From NCBI RefSeq assembly GCF_019880585.1, contig NZ_JAINVV010000003.1, forward strand, positions 186,001 to 250,000: a stretch of DNA of 64,000 bases, in the 5' to 3' direction. Below are positions 50,510 to 58,415 of the stretch, piece after piece. A program made the position numbers and the translations under genes. This stretch comes from Sphingomonas colocasiae (lineage in GTDB: Bacteria > Pseudomonadota > Alphaproteobacteria > Sphingomonadales > Sphingomonadaceae). The notes under the pieces were generated by a model. The model saw only the letters and a list, made by a program, of their open reading frames with translations, searched no databases and was not told the origin of the DNA. How positions within the stretch are numbered: position 1 is the first letter of the stretch; every line of letters begins with the position of its first letter.

Positions 50510-50891
50510 CCCGACGGCGCAGTTCCCCCCGTGCGAGAAGCCAGTAAGTGAGCCCGGTCAACGCGCCATAACAGCCCATCAGCCAGAAAAAGACGGCGGC
50601 CGACGCCAAGGTCTGGCCATGCTCCACCATGCCCCAGATCGTATAGGGCGCGGCCGGGATCGCGGTCATGGCGAACCCGCCGATCGCATGGCTTGCAGCA
50701 GAACGCCGGGCCTGGCGGATCAGCAGCAGACGGATGGGAAAACCGAAAACGAGCTGGGCGGCATAAAGCAGCAGACACACCAGCATCACGATCGACAATG
50801 GCCAGGGATATGCGCCGGTGGCGACCGAAATGCAGGCGGCCGCGATCGATGCCGGCAAGGGCGCCAGCAGGAACCGGATCAGTTCCTTCAC
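50505..50891 (-). CDS. small membrane protein at end of mod operon
   Basis: 128 residues with about four membrane segments (APLPASIAAACISVATGA, LSIVMLVCLLLYAAQLVFG, AIGGFAMTAIPAAPYTIWG, AVFFWLMGCYGALTGLTYW). No family recognised. Its ATG overlaps the modC stop by four bases, so it is translated with the molybdate transporter, although nothing in the sequence shows a role in molybdate uptake. Confidence 0.75.
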   Translation of the reverse strand: MKELIRFLLAPLPASIAAACISVATGAYPWPLSIVMLVCLLLYAAQLVFGFPIRLLLIRQARRSAASHAIGGFAMTAIPAAPYTIWGMVEHGQTLASAAVFFWLMGCYGALTGLTYWLLARGELRRRA

Positions 50892-51538
50892 GCCGTGTCT
50901 CGCTGCGGCATCGCGACGATCCGCGTCGCCAGCCTCTCGACCTCGGCGCGGTCATGGCTGACATAGAGCGTCGGCAGGCCGAACTCGTCGCGAACGCGCT
51001 CGATCACCGCCATGATATCGTCGCGCCGCGCCGCATCGAGCGATGCGAGCGGTTCGTCCATCAGCAGGAAGCGCGGACAGGCGAGCAAGGCGCGGCCGAT
51101 CGCGACGCGCTGCGCCTCCCCGCCCGAGAGCGTGCGCGGCCAGCGATCGAGCAGATGGCCGATACCGAGAAAGGCGACGACCTCGTCGAGCGCGATATCG
51201 AGCCCGGTCGCCCGCGCTTCCGGCGTGGCGAGGCGGGCGCCGTAAAGCAGGTTCGCGCGCACGCGGCGATGCGGAAACAGCCGCCCATCCTGGAACACAT
51301 AACCGGCGCCGCGCCGTTCGGGGGCAAGATCGATCCCGGCATCGCCATCGAACAAGGTGCGCCCCGCCACCGCGACGCGCCCCCGATCGGGCCTGAGCAG
51401 GCCCGCCACCATATTGAGGATGCTCGTCTTGCCGGCACCCGACGGCCCGAACAGCGCGGTGATGCCGTCGCCACCGGCCATGTCGAGCGCGATCACGCCT
51501 TGGCCAAGCCGACGGCTGACCGAAATCTCAAAGGACAT
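50888..51538 (-). CDS. modC: molybdate ABC transporter ATPase ModC, short form
   Basis: 216 residues: Walker A GPSGAGKTS, signature LSGGEAQRVAIGRAL, Walker B LLMDEPLASLD and the H-loop YVSHDRAEVERL. The order modA-modB-modC and the ATPase type identify it. Classical ModC has about 350 residues with a C-terminal MOP/TOBE domain that binds molybdate and regulates uptake; this protein stops just after the ATPase domain, so that domain is missing. It overlaps modB by 11 bases and the following membrane protein by four. Confidence 0.9.
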   Translation of the reverse strand: MSFEISVSRRLGQGVIALDMAGGDGITALFGPSGAGKTSILNMVAGLLRPDRGRVAVAGRTLFDGDAGIDLAPERRGAGYVFQDGRLFPHRRVRANLLYGARLATPEARATGLDIALDEVVAFLGIGHLLDRWPRTLSGGEAQRVAIGRALLACPRFLLMDEPLASLDAARRDDIMAVIERVRDEFGLPTLYVSHDRAEVERLATRIVAMPQRDTA

Positions 51539-52238
51539 GGCCGCCCCGTCCCGCCCCGGCGCGGCGCGACAGCGCCTCCGAAGCGATCAAAGCGCCCAGC
51601 GACAACAGGACAGAGATGATCGCGAGCCGCGTGACCGCCTCTTCCCCGCCCGGCACCTGCAACGCGGAGTAAATGGCGATCGGCAAAGTCCTGGTCTCGC
51701 CCGGAATATTGGAAACGAAGGTGATCGTCGCGCCGAACTCTCCGATCGATCGGGCGAAGCCCAGCACCGCCCCCGCCAGTACACCGGGCAAGGACAGCGG
51801 CAGGGTGATGGTGAGGAAGCTGCGCCAGCGTGTGGCGCCCAATGTCCGCGCCGCGCCCTCCAGTCGCGGATCGACCGCTTCGATCGACAGGCGCATCGCG
51901 CGCACCATCAGCGGCAGCGCCATCACCGCCGCCGCCAGCGCGGCCCCGGTCCAGCGAAACATGAACTCGATGCCCAGCCAGTCCGCGAACCAGCGCCCCG
52001 CCGGGCCGTTCGCGCCGAACGCCAGCAGCAGCAGCCAGCCGGTGACGACCGGCGGGACCACCAAAGGCAGGTGGACCAGACCATCCAGCAGCAGCTTGCC
52101 GGGAAAACGCAGCCGCGCCAGCACCCAGGCCAGTCCGAACGCGATCGGCATGGTCAGCGCCACCGCGACCAGACTGACCTTCAGCGACAGCCGGATGATC
52201 TCCCAGTCGTCGGGCGTGAGGGCTAGGAAGGAGGACAT
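51528..52238 (-). CDS. modB: molybdate ABC transporter permease ModB
   Basis: 236 residues with five to six membrane helices of the BPD permease type. The cytoplasmic EAA-type loop that docks on the ATPase is EGAARTLGATRWRSFLTITLPLSLPG. The LHLPLVVPPVVTGW segment is typical of ModB. The ATG at 52238 is preferred; a longer frame overlaps modA and lacks a ribosome site. It starts 10 bases after modA. Confidence 0.92.
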   Translation of the reverse strand: MSSFLALTPDDWEIIRLSLKVSLVAVALTMPIAFGLAWVLARLRFPGKLLLDGLVHLPLVVPPVVTGWLLLLAFGANGPAGRWFADWLGIEFMFRWTGAALAAAVMALPLMVRAMRLSIEAVDPRLEGAARTLGATRWRSFLTITLPLSLPGVLAGAVLGFARSIGEFGATITFVSNIPGETRTLPIAIYSALQVPGGEEAVTRLAIISVLLSLGALIASEALSRRAGAGRGGHVL

Positions 52239-52248
52239 GGCCTGGCGA

Positions 52249-53019
52249 TCAGCGCGAAACGAAGCCGTATCGCGCGAAGATCGCCCGGCCGTCACGCGAG
52301 ATCAGGAATCGGCGAAACCCATCCGCCGCCACAGGATTGCGCCCCGACTTCAAGACGGCGACAGGATAGGTGATCGGCGGATGGCTGGCGGCCGGAAAGG
52401 TGCCGACCACCACCACATGGCGCGATGCGCGCGCATCCGTCGCATAGACCACACCCAGCGGCGCTTCGCCACGCTCGACCAACGCCAGCGCGGCGCGGAC
52501 ATTCTCCGCCCGTGCCACCCGCGCCTGCACCTGCGGCCAGACGCCGAGCGCGGTCAGCGCCGAACGACCATATTTGCCCGCCGGCACGGTATCGGGATCG
52601 GCCATGGCGAGCCGCCCGCCGCCCAGCGCGCGCGCGATCGGGAAACCCCGCGCGATGTTGAGGCGCGCCGGGCGTGAAACCGGAGCCACCAGCACCAACT
52701 GGTTCGCCAGGAAGGAGATGCGCGTGCGGGGACGCAGCAACCCACGTTTCGCGACATCGTCCATCCACGGTTCGTCGGCCGAGATGAACAGATCGGCGGG
52801 CGCGCCCGATCCGATCTGGCGCGCCAGCGCCGAGGACGCGGCGAAGGACAGCACCGGACGCGCATTTCCCCGTGCGGCCCAGCTATCGGCCGCCGCGTTC
52901 AGCGATTCCTGCAGGCTTGCCGCCGCGAGCACCAAAGGGGCGCGTTCCTGCGCCGCAGCAGGCATGAAGGATGCGGCGGCCAGCACCAGGCCGGCCAGCA
53001 AGCGGAGCAATTGGACCAT
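52249..53019 (-). CDS. modA: molybdate-binding periplasmic protein ModA
   Basis: 256 residues with a signal peptide (MVQLLRLLAGLVLAAASFMPAAA-type). The substrate-binding fold shows LVLAAASLQESLN and FAASSALARQIGSGAPADLFISAD, the serine-rich oxyanion pocket of ModA, then MADPDTVPAGKYG and VVYATDA. It captures molybdate or tungstate in the periplasm for ModB-ModC. No ModE-type regulator is encoded in the window. The ATG at 53019 gives the correct signal peptide. Confidence 0.92.
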   Translation of the reverse strand: MVQLLRLLAGLVLAAASFMPAAAQERAPLVLAAASLQESLNAAADSWAARGNARPVLSFAASSALARQIGSGAPADLFISADEPWMDDVAKRGLLRPRTRISFLANQLVLVAPVSRPARLNIARGFPIARALGGGRLAMADPDTVPAGKYGRSALTALGVWPQVQARVARAENVRAALALVERGEAPLGVVYATDARASRHVVVVGTFPAASHPPITYPVAVLKSGRNPVAADGFRRFLISRDGRAIFARYGFVSR

Positions 53020-53126
53020 GGAATCACATTGGCCCGTCCCCGGGCCAGGTGCAATGGGATGCAACCGCCGATTGCAATGTTCCGGTTGCGTCTGCACCGT
53101 CCGGCCACACTGATTCGGGGGAAGCG

Positions 53127-54149
53127 ATGAAACCGGTTACGCAGTTGCTGTTGGGCCTTGCCTTCTGGACGATCGCCGGGCCGGCGTCCGCACAAACGCC
53201 GCCCTCACCCCAACCGGCCGAAGTGACCATCCCGAACAGCCGGGTGATCGACTTCACATCCTCGGTCAACGGGCACCGGTATCGGATCAATGTCGCACTG
53301 CCGACCGATCCCGCGCCGGCCAAAGGCTATCGGGTGCTCTATATTTTCGACGGCAACGGCTATTTCGGCAGTGTATCCGAAGCCGTGCGCCGCAACGGCA
53401 ATGCGCCCGATGTCGTGGTGGTGGGCATCGGTTATCCCGACAGCGGCGAATTTATCGCTGAGTCCGATCGGCGGCGCGGACCACCCGATGCGGCGCTGGC
53501 GAAGATGGATCCGCTGGTTCGGGCCCGGGCGCGCGAACGACCCTACGACCTGACGCTGCCCGCCACCGACGCGGAGCTTGCGGCGGAATCGCCAACGGGC
53601 CAGTCGCCTTACACCGCCGCCAATGTCGGCGGGCTCGATCAACTGCTCAAGACGATCGAAGTCGATGTGAAACCGCGCATCGCGGCGCTGACAAAGGTCG
53701 ACACCACGGATCAGGCATTGTTCGGCCATTCGCTCGGCGGACTGGCGGTGCTGCGCGCGCTCTTCACCGAACCACAGGCCTATCGCAGCTTCATCGTCGC
53801 CAGCCCGTCAATCTGGTGGAACAACCGATCAGTGCTCGCCGGCGAAGCCGCGTTCGTCGAGGCGGTGAAGGCCGGCAAGGCGACGCCCCGGGTGCTCATC
53901 ACCATGGGTTCGGAGGAAAGCACGCCACCCAAGCAACCGATCCCCGGCATGGACGCTGCAACCGTGGCCGCGCTGATCGCTCGATCCAATATGGTCGCCA
54001 ATGCGCGCGACCTAACCGCCCGACTTCAAGCGGTGAAGGGCGCACCCGGTTATGAAGTCGCGGATTATGCGGTCTTCGCCGATCAGGGGCACGGCATCTC
54101 GGTCTGGCCCGCCATCGGCCGGGCAGTGGAGTTCGCGTTCCAGCGATAG
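53127..54149 (+). CDS. secreted alpha/beta hydrolase, esterase D/IroE-like
   Basis: 340 residues with a signal peptide (MKPVTQLLLGLAFW to ASAQ). The nucleophile elbow is GHSLGG and the fold matches the esterase family that holds Fes-like and IroE siderophore esterases (RVLYIFDGNGYFGSV, VVVGIGYPDSG, SPSIWWNN). The histidine is in FADQGHGIS. It could release iron from a siderophore or act on other esters; no siderophore gene is adjacent, the TonB receptor operon being 8 kb away. GGGGGAAG precedes the ATG. It lies upstream of the second S12/deacylase pair. Confidence 0.85.
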   Translation: MKPVTQLLLGLAFWTIAGPASAQTPPSPQPAEVTIPNSRVIDFTSSVNGHRYRINVALPTDPAPAKGYRVLYIFDGNGYFGSVSEAVRRNGNAPDVVVVGIGYPDSGEFIAESDRRRGPPDAALAKMDPLVRARARERPYDLTLPATDAELAAESPTGQSPYTAANVGGLDQLLKTIEVDVKPRIAALTKVDTTDQALFGHSLGGLAVLRALFTEPQAYRSFIVASPSIWWNNRSVLAGEAAFVEAVKAGKATPRVLITMGSEESTPPKQPIPGMDAATVAALIARSNMVANARDLTARLQAVKGAPGYEVADYAVFADQGHGISVWPAIGRAVEFAFQR

Positions 54150-54283
54150 ACGCCCGGCAAGATTCGTTTCTTCTGCAACTTTTTCTTCTTGCCAAGAGCC
54201 CATTCAGGTTGAAACATCCTGATCAGGATTTCACGCTTTCCGATATGGCGAATCATGCCGGCGGGGTTGGGAGGGACAAGGAC

Positions 54284-55462
54284 ATGAGGAATCGAAGGAT
54301 CGCGCGCTGGCTGGGCGCCGCGCCGCTCTTGCTATTGATGGCGCAGGCGCTGCCCGCGCCCGCTTTGGCAGGCGCCCCCCGCTCCGCCGCGGCGACGATC
54401 AACAGCGGCTCGGTCGACAAGGTGATGGCCGACAGCCTCGCCACCCAGAAACTCGCGGGCGGCGTGGTCGGCGTGATGAAGGGCGGCAAGATCGTCCTGG
54501 TTAAAGGCTATGGCATGGCCGACCTGGAAGACGGCCAGGCGGTGAAGCCCGACACGATCTTCCGCATCGGATCGATCACCAAGCAGTTCACCAGCGCGAT
54601 GCTGATGATGCTGGTCGAGCGCGGCCAGCTCTCGCTCAGCGACCCCATCAGCAAATATTTCCCCGATTTCCCGCATCCGGAAGGGATCACCGTCCGCCAC
54701 CTGCTCGATCACACATCGGGCATCCACAGCTATACCGACAAGGTCTTCATGGCATCGCGCGGCTGGCGCGAGCACGACACCAAGGAGATGGTGTCGTACA
54801 TCGCGGGTCAGGACAATCTCACCGATTTCCCGGTCGGCACCGAATATCGCTACAACAACTCGGCCTATGTGATGGCGGGCGCGATCGTCGAGAAACTCAC
54901 GGGGAAGCCCTATGCGGTCGCGCTCGACGAGATGATCGTGAAGCCGCTGGGGCTGACCGATACCGTCTATGACGACGAGCGCACGATCGTGCCGCGCCGC
55001 GCCAAGGGTTATGGCCTGCGCGACGGCAAGCTCGCTTATCCGGTGGCGCTGTCCGTCAGCGTTTCCGGCGGTGCGGGCGCGATCCGATCGACCGCGACCG
55101 ACATGCTGCGCTGGCACGAGGCATTGTTCGCCGGCAAGGTCGTGAAGCCCGAAAGCCTGGCGTTGATGATCGAGCCCGCCAAGCTCAAGGACGGCCGCCT
55201 GACCAGCCAGGCGCGCAAGCCCGGCCCCGATGGCCGGGCACCGATGGATTATGGCCTGGGCCTGGGTGTGGGCACCCGCGACGGCCATCGCCTGATCGGC
55301 CATGGCGGTGCGATCAACGGCTTCAACGCCATGCTCTACACCTACCCCGATGACGGGACGTCGATCGTGCTGCTCACCAACACCGATGGCGGCGCGAACG
55401 AGCTTTACTGGAAAGTCGCGCAAGCGTGGCTGGGTTCACAGGGTGGAGCGACAAGCAAGTGA
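54284..55462 (+). CDS. secreted S12-family serine hydrolase, paired with D-deacylase
   Basis: 392 residues with a signal peptide (RNRRIARWLGAAPLLLL to ALAG). S97-I-T-K100 is the catalytic SxxK, YRYNNSAY the second motif and IGHGGAING the third. It starts an operon: the N-acyl-D-amino-acid deacylase gene follows 14 bases after its stop. The equivalent genes at 7533-10872 are divergent rather than in tandem. Together they suggest sequential hydrolysis of a D-amino-acid conjugate in the periplasm. ATG at 54284 with GGGAGG upstream; the longer frame from 54209 lacks a signal peptide. Confidence 0.88.
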   Translation: MRNRRIARWLGAAPLLLLMAQALPAPALAGAPRSAAATINSGSVDKVMADSLATQKLAGGVVGVMKGGKIVLVKGYGMADLEDGQAVKPDTIFRIGSITKQFTSAMLMMLVERGQLSLSDPISKYFPDFPHPEGITVRHLLDHTSGIHSYTDKVFMASRGWREHDTKEMVSYIAGQDNLTDFPVGTEYRYNNSAYVMAGAIVEKLTGKPYAVALDEMIVKPLGLTDTVYDDERTIVPRRAKGYGLRDGKLAYPVALSVSVSGGAGAIRSTATDMLRWHEALFAGKVVKPESLALMIEPAKLKDGRLTSQARKPGPDGRAPMDYGLGLGVGTRDGHRLIGHGGAINGFNAMLYTYPDDGTSIVLLTNTDGGANELYWKVAQAWLGSQGGATSK

Positions 55463-55476
55463 TCAGGAAGACAAGC

Positions 55477-57393
55477 ATGCGCCCAATCGTAACGCTCTCG
55501 TTCCTCTCGTCGGCGGCCGCGCTGGCGTTCGCGGCGCCGGCAATGGCCAAGGACGCGCCCGAATACGACATCGTCATCAAGGGCGGCACCATCGTCGATG
55601 GCAGCGGCCTGCCGGGCTATCGCGGCGATGTCGCGATCGATGACGGCCATATCGTCGCGATCGGCGATATCGGGCCGGCCAGGGCGGCGAAGACGATCGA
55701 CGCCGCCGGACTGGTGGTCTCGCCCGGCTTCATCAATCTCCACAGCCATGCCGAACCCGATGCGGTCTCGACCGCAGTCAACATGCTGACCCAGGGCGTC
55801 ACCACCGAGATGATCAATGCCGATGGCGGCGGCGGCAGCGATATCGCGACGCAGCTTCCAGCCTATGCGTCCAAGGGATTGGCCGAGAATATCGGCGCCT
55901 ATACCGGCTTCAACGCGGTGTGGCGCGACGCGATGGGTGATCGCGACCTGCGGCCGACCGAGGCGCAGATCGCATCGATGCGCGCCGCGCTGGAGAAGAA
56001 TCTCAAGGCCGGCGCCTGGGGCGTCTCCTCCGGCCTCGACTATCGCCCCGCCTATTACGCCAAGCCCGAGGAGGTGATCAGCATCGTCTCGGTCGCAAAA
56101 CCCTGGCGGACCAATTTCCCCAATCACGACCGGCTGCGCCCGGAGGACAATCTCAGTTCCTTCAAGGGCATGGAGGAAACCGTCTCGGTCGCCGAACAGG
56201 CCGGGCTGGTACCGGTGATCACGCATATCAAGAGCGCGGGCAAGGAACGCGGCAATGCCGCGAACGTGCTCAAGATGGTGTCCGCCGCCAGCGCGCGCGG
56301 CGCCTGGACCGCGATCGACATCTATCCCTATCTCGCCGGCCAGACCGCGCTTCAGGCCTTTCTCGTCCCCGGCTGGGCCGCCGACGGCGGGCGCGATGCG
56401 ATGCTCGCCCGCTTCAAGGATCCGGCGATTCGCCCCAAGCTCGTCGAGGCGGCGGAATATGCGATGGCGACGCGGCTGGGCGGCGCCGAAGGCATCGCCC
56501 TGCCCGATCTCAACAAGCGGCTGACCGACATCATGGCCGAGGAAAAGATCGGGGCCGGTGAAGCCGTGCTGCGCACCTTGGAGCGCGAACCGTTCGTGCG
56601 CGCCAACATGACCTTCGGGCTGGAAGATGATGTGATCACCTTCCTGAAATATCCCGACACCGCGGTCGCCTGCGATTGCGGCGCCGCGATCACCAATCGC
56701 GGCCATCCGCGCTATTATGGCAGCTTCCCCAAGGTGCTGGGCCATTATGTCCGCGATACCGGCGCGATCACGCTGGAGGATGCGGTCCGCAAGATGACCG
56801 CCCTGCCCGCCGCCATCGTCGGCATGGTCGATCGCGGCCGTATCGCGCCGGGCATGCGCGCGGATGTGACGCTGTTCGACCCGAAGACGGTGCGCGACCA
56901 TGCCACCTTCGACAAGCCGACGCTCCCCTCCGACGGCATTCGCCATGTCATCGTCAACGGCGTCGCGAGTTTTGTCGATGGCGCGGCGACCGGCGCGAAA
57001 TCGGGCGCGGTGCTGCTGCGCGACACGCATATGCCGAGCCGGCCGATGAACGCCGCAACCGCAGCACGCTCGGTCACCGCGACCGCGAAATCGGCCGATT
57101 ATGCGGTCAGTTTCCAGGTGGCACAGGCCAGCGGGCAGCGTCAGGCCAGCGGCACGATCAGGCTGACCGATGCGAAATCGGGCACGGTCTGGACTGCCGA
57201 CCGGCTGGGCGTGCTGCAGACGACCAAGGGCTGGGGCAGCCTGACCGCGATCCTCAGGGACAAGGCGGGCAAGCGCATGGCCGCGACGCTGACGCTCGAC
57301 CATGCCGATGGCGGCGCCCAATCCCCCGTCGTCTCCGTGGCGCTCGGCGGCAATGCCGCGATCACCCTGCCGGGTAGCGGAACGGTACGCTGA
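55477..57393 (+). CDS. secreted N-acyl-D-amino-acid deacylase family amidohydrolase (paralogue)
   Basis: 638 residues. Signal peptide (MRPIVTLSFLSSAAALAF to AMA), entry strand DIVIKGGTIVDGSG, metal motif INLHSHAEP, histidine in VITHIKSAGK, and VACDCGAAITNRGHP. It is clearly homologous throughout to the protein at 7533-9458 (shared WRTNF, NHDRL/NHERV, SSGLDY, VRKMTALPAA, LFDPKTV) and carries the same beta-rich C-terminal extension with LQTTKGWGSLT. The product would be a free D-amino acid plus an acid. AGGAAG precedes the ATG. It ends at a strong bidirectional hairpin. Confidence 0.87.
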   Translation: MRPIVTLSFLSSAAALAFAAPAMAKDAPEYDIVIKGGTIVDGSGLPGYRGDVAIDDGHIVAIGDIGPARAAKTIDAAGLVVSPGFINLHSHAEPDAVSTAVNMLTQGVTTEMINADGGGGSDIATQLPAYASKGLAENIGAYTGFNAVWRDAMGDRDLRPTEAQIASMRAALEKNLKAGAWGVSSGLDYRPAYYAKPEEVISIVSVAKPWRTNFPNHDRLRPEDNLSSFKGMEETVSVAEQAGLVPVITHIKSAGKERGNAANVLKMVSAASARGAWTAIDIYPYLAGQTALQAFLVPGWAADGGRDAMLARFKDPAIRPKLVEAAEYAMATRLGGAEGIALPDLNKRLTDIMAEEKIGAGEAVLRTLEREPFVRANMTFGLEDDVITFLKYPDTAVACDCGAAITNRGHPRYYGSFPKVLGHYVRDTGAITLEDAVRKMTALPAAIVGMVDRGRIAPGMRADVTLFDPKTVRDHATFDKPTLPSDGIRHVIVNGVASFVDGAATGAKSGAVLLRDTHMPSRPMNAATAARSVTATAKSADYAVSFQVAQASGQRQASGTIRLTDAKSGTVWTADRLGVLQTTKGWGSLTAILRDKAGKRMAATLTLDHADGGAQSPVVSVALGGNAAITLPGSGTVR

Positions 57394-57399
57394 CGCTCG

Positions 57400-57434
57400 G
57401 CAGCCGCCGATGAGCAATGCTCATCGGCGGCTGC
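57400..57434. terminator. bidirectional terminator hairpin
   Basis: A perfect 16-base stem (57400-57415 with 57419-57434) and an aat loop lie between the convergent deacylase and diguanylate cyclase genes, starting 7 bases after one stop and ending 4 bases before the other. Confidence 0.8.
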
Positions 57435-57437
57435 GTA

Positions 57438-58415
57438 TCAAACGCCCCGCTCGGACACGAGCCTGAAGCCCTTCTCCGCTGCGACGGGAACCGCGTGGAA
57501 GGTTTCTCCCACGATCCGGTTCCGGCCCGTCGCCTTGCTGAGATAGAGTTGACGATCGGCATTGCCGATCCAGAGATCCGCCGTCATGCCAGGCCGGCAA
57601 CGCGCGCTCGCGATGCCGATGCTGACCGTCACGCACGAACTCACCTTGGACTGGGTGTGCGGGATGCTGAGCGACTGGACCTGCGCCTGGATCTCCCTGG
57701 CGACCGTCATCGCCGCATCGGCATCGGCGCCCGGCAGCACGCATGCGAATTCCTCGCCGCCATAGCGCGCGGCAAGATCCGAAGCGCGACGGACCGCCCG
57801 GTTGAGCGCGGAGGCGACCATCGCGATGCAGCGGTCGCCCGCCGGATGCCCATAGGTGTCGTTGAACGCCTTGAAAAAGTCGATGTCGAGCATGATTACC
57901 GACAGCCAGTCCTCCGACCGTGCCAGCCGCGCCGTCTCGACGCCCAGCGCCTGTTCAAGGCGGCGGCGATTGCTGAGCCCGGTCAGCGCATCGGTCACGG
58001 CCATCTCGGCAAGCTGATCGCGCAGTCGCTTGAGTTCGATATGATTGCGGACGCGCACCGCCAGGATAATCGGCTGGATCGGCTTGGTCACATAATCGAT
58101 CGCGCCCAGCGAAAGCCCGCGCGCCTCGGCATCCTGATCGTCGAGCCCGGTCGTGAAGATCACCGGCACATCGGCGAGCAGCCGATCCTGCTTCAGCGTC
58201 TTGCAGACCTCATACCCATCCATGCCGGGCATCAGCACGTCGAGCAGGATCAGATCGGGCAGCACCGTGCGCGCGGTTTCGATCGCCTGTTCGCCCGAGG
58301 TCGCGAAACAGATCTCATAGCTGTCCTCGAGCACGGCGTTCATGATCTCGATGTTCGAGATCTCGTCGTCGACGATGAGGACCACGGCTTTCCGGGTCAT
58401 GATTGCGTCCGTCAT
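57438..58415 (-). CDS. response regulator-diguanylate cyclase (PleD-like)
   Basis: 325 residues. A receiver domain (VDDEISN, phosphoacceptor Asp in [13 protein letters not shown], conserved Lys in YVTKPI) is joined to a GGDEF domain whose active site is GGEEF. The RxxD inhibitory site (RASD, five residues before GGEEF) is present, so cyclic-di-GMP would inhibit it. It makes c-di-GMP when phosphorylated. Its ATG overlaps the stop of the hybrid kinase gene by four bases, so the kinase is its likely partner. Confidence 0.93.
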   Translation of the reverse strand: MTDAIMTRKAVVLIVDDEISNIEIMNAVLEDSYEICFATSGEQAIETARTVLPDLILLDVLMPGMDGYEVCKTLKQDRLLADVPVIFTTGLDDQDAEARGLSLGAIDYVTKPIQPIILAVRVRNHIELKRLRDQLAEMAVTDALTGLSNRRRLEQALGVETARLARSEDWLSVIMLDIDFFKAFNDTYGHPAGDRCIAMVASALNRAVRRASDLAARYGGEEFACVLPGADADAAMTVAREIQAQVQSLSIPHTQSKVSSCVTVSIGIASARCRPGMTADLWIGNADRQLYLSKATGRNRIVGETFHAVPVAAEKGFRLVSERGV

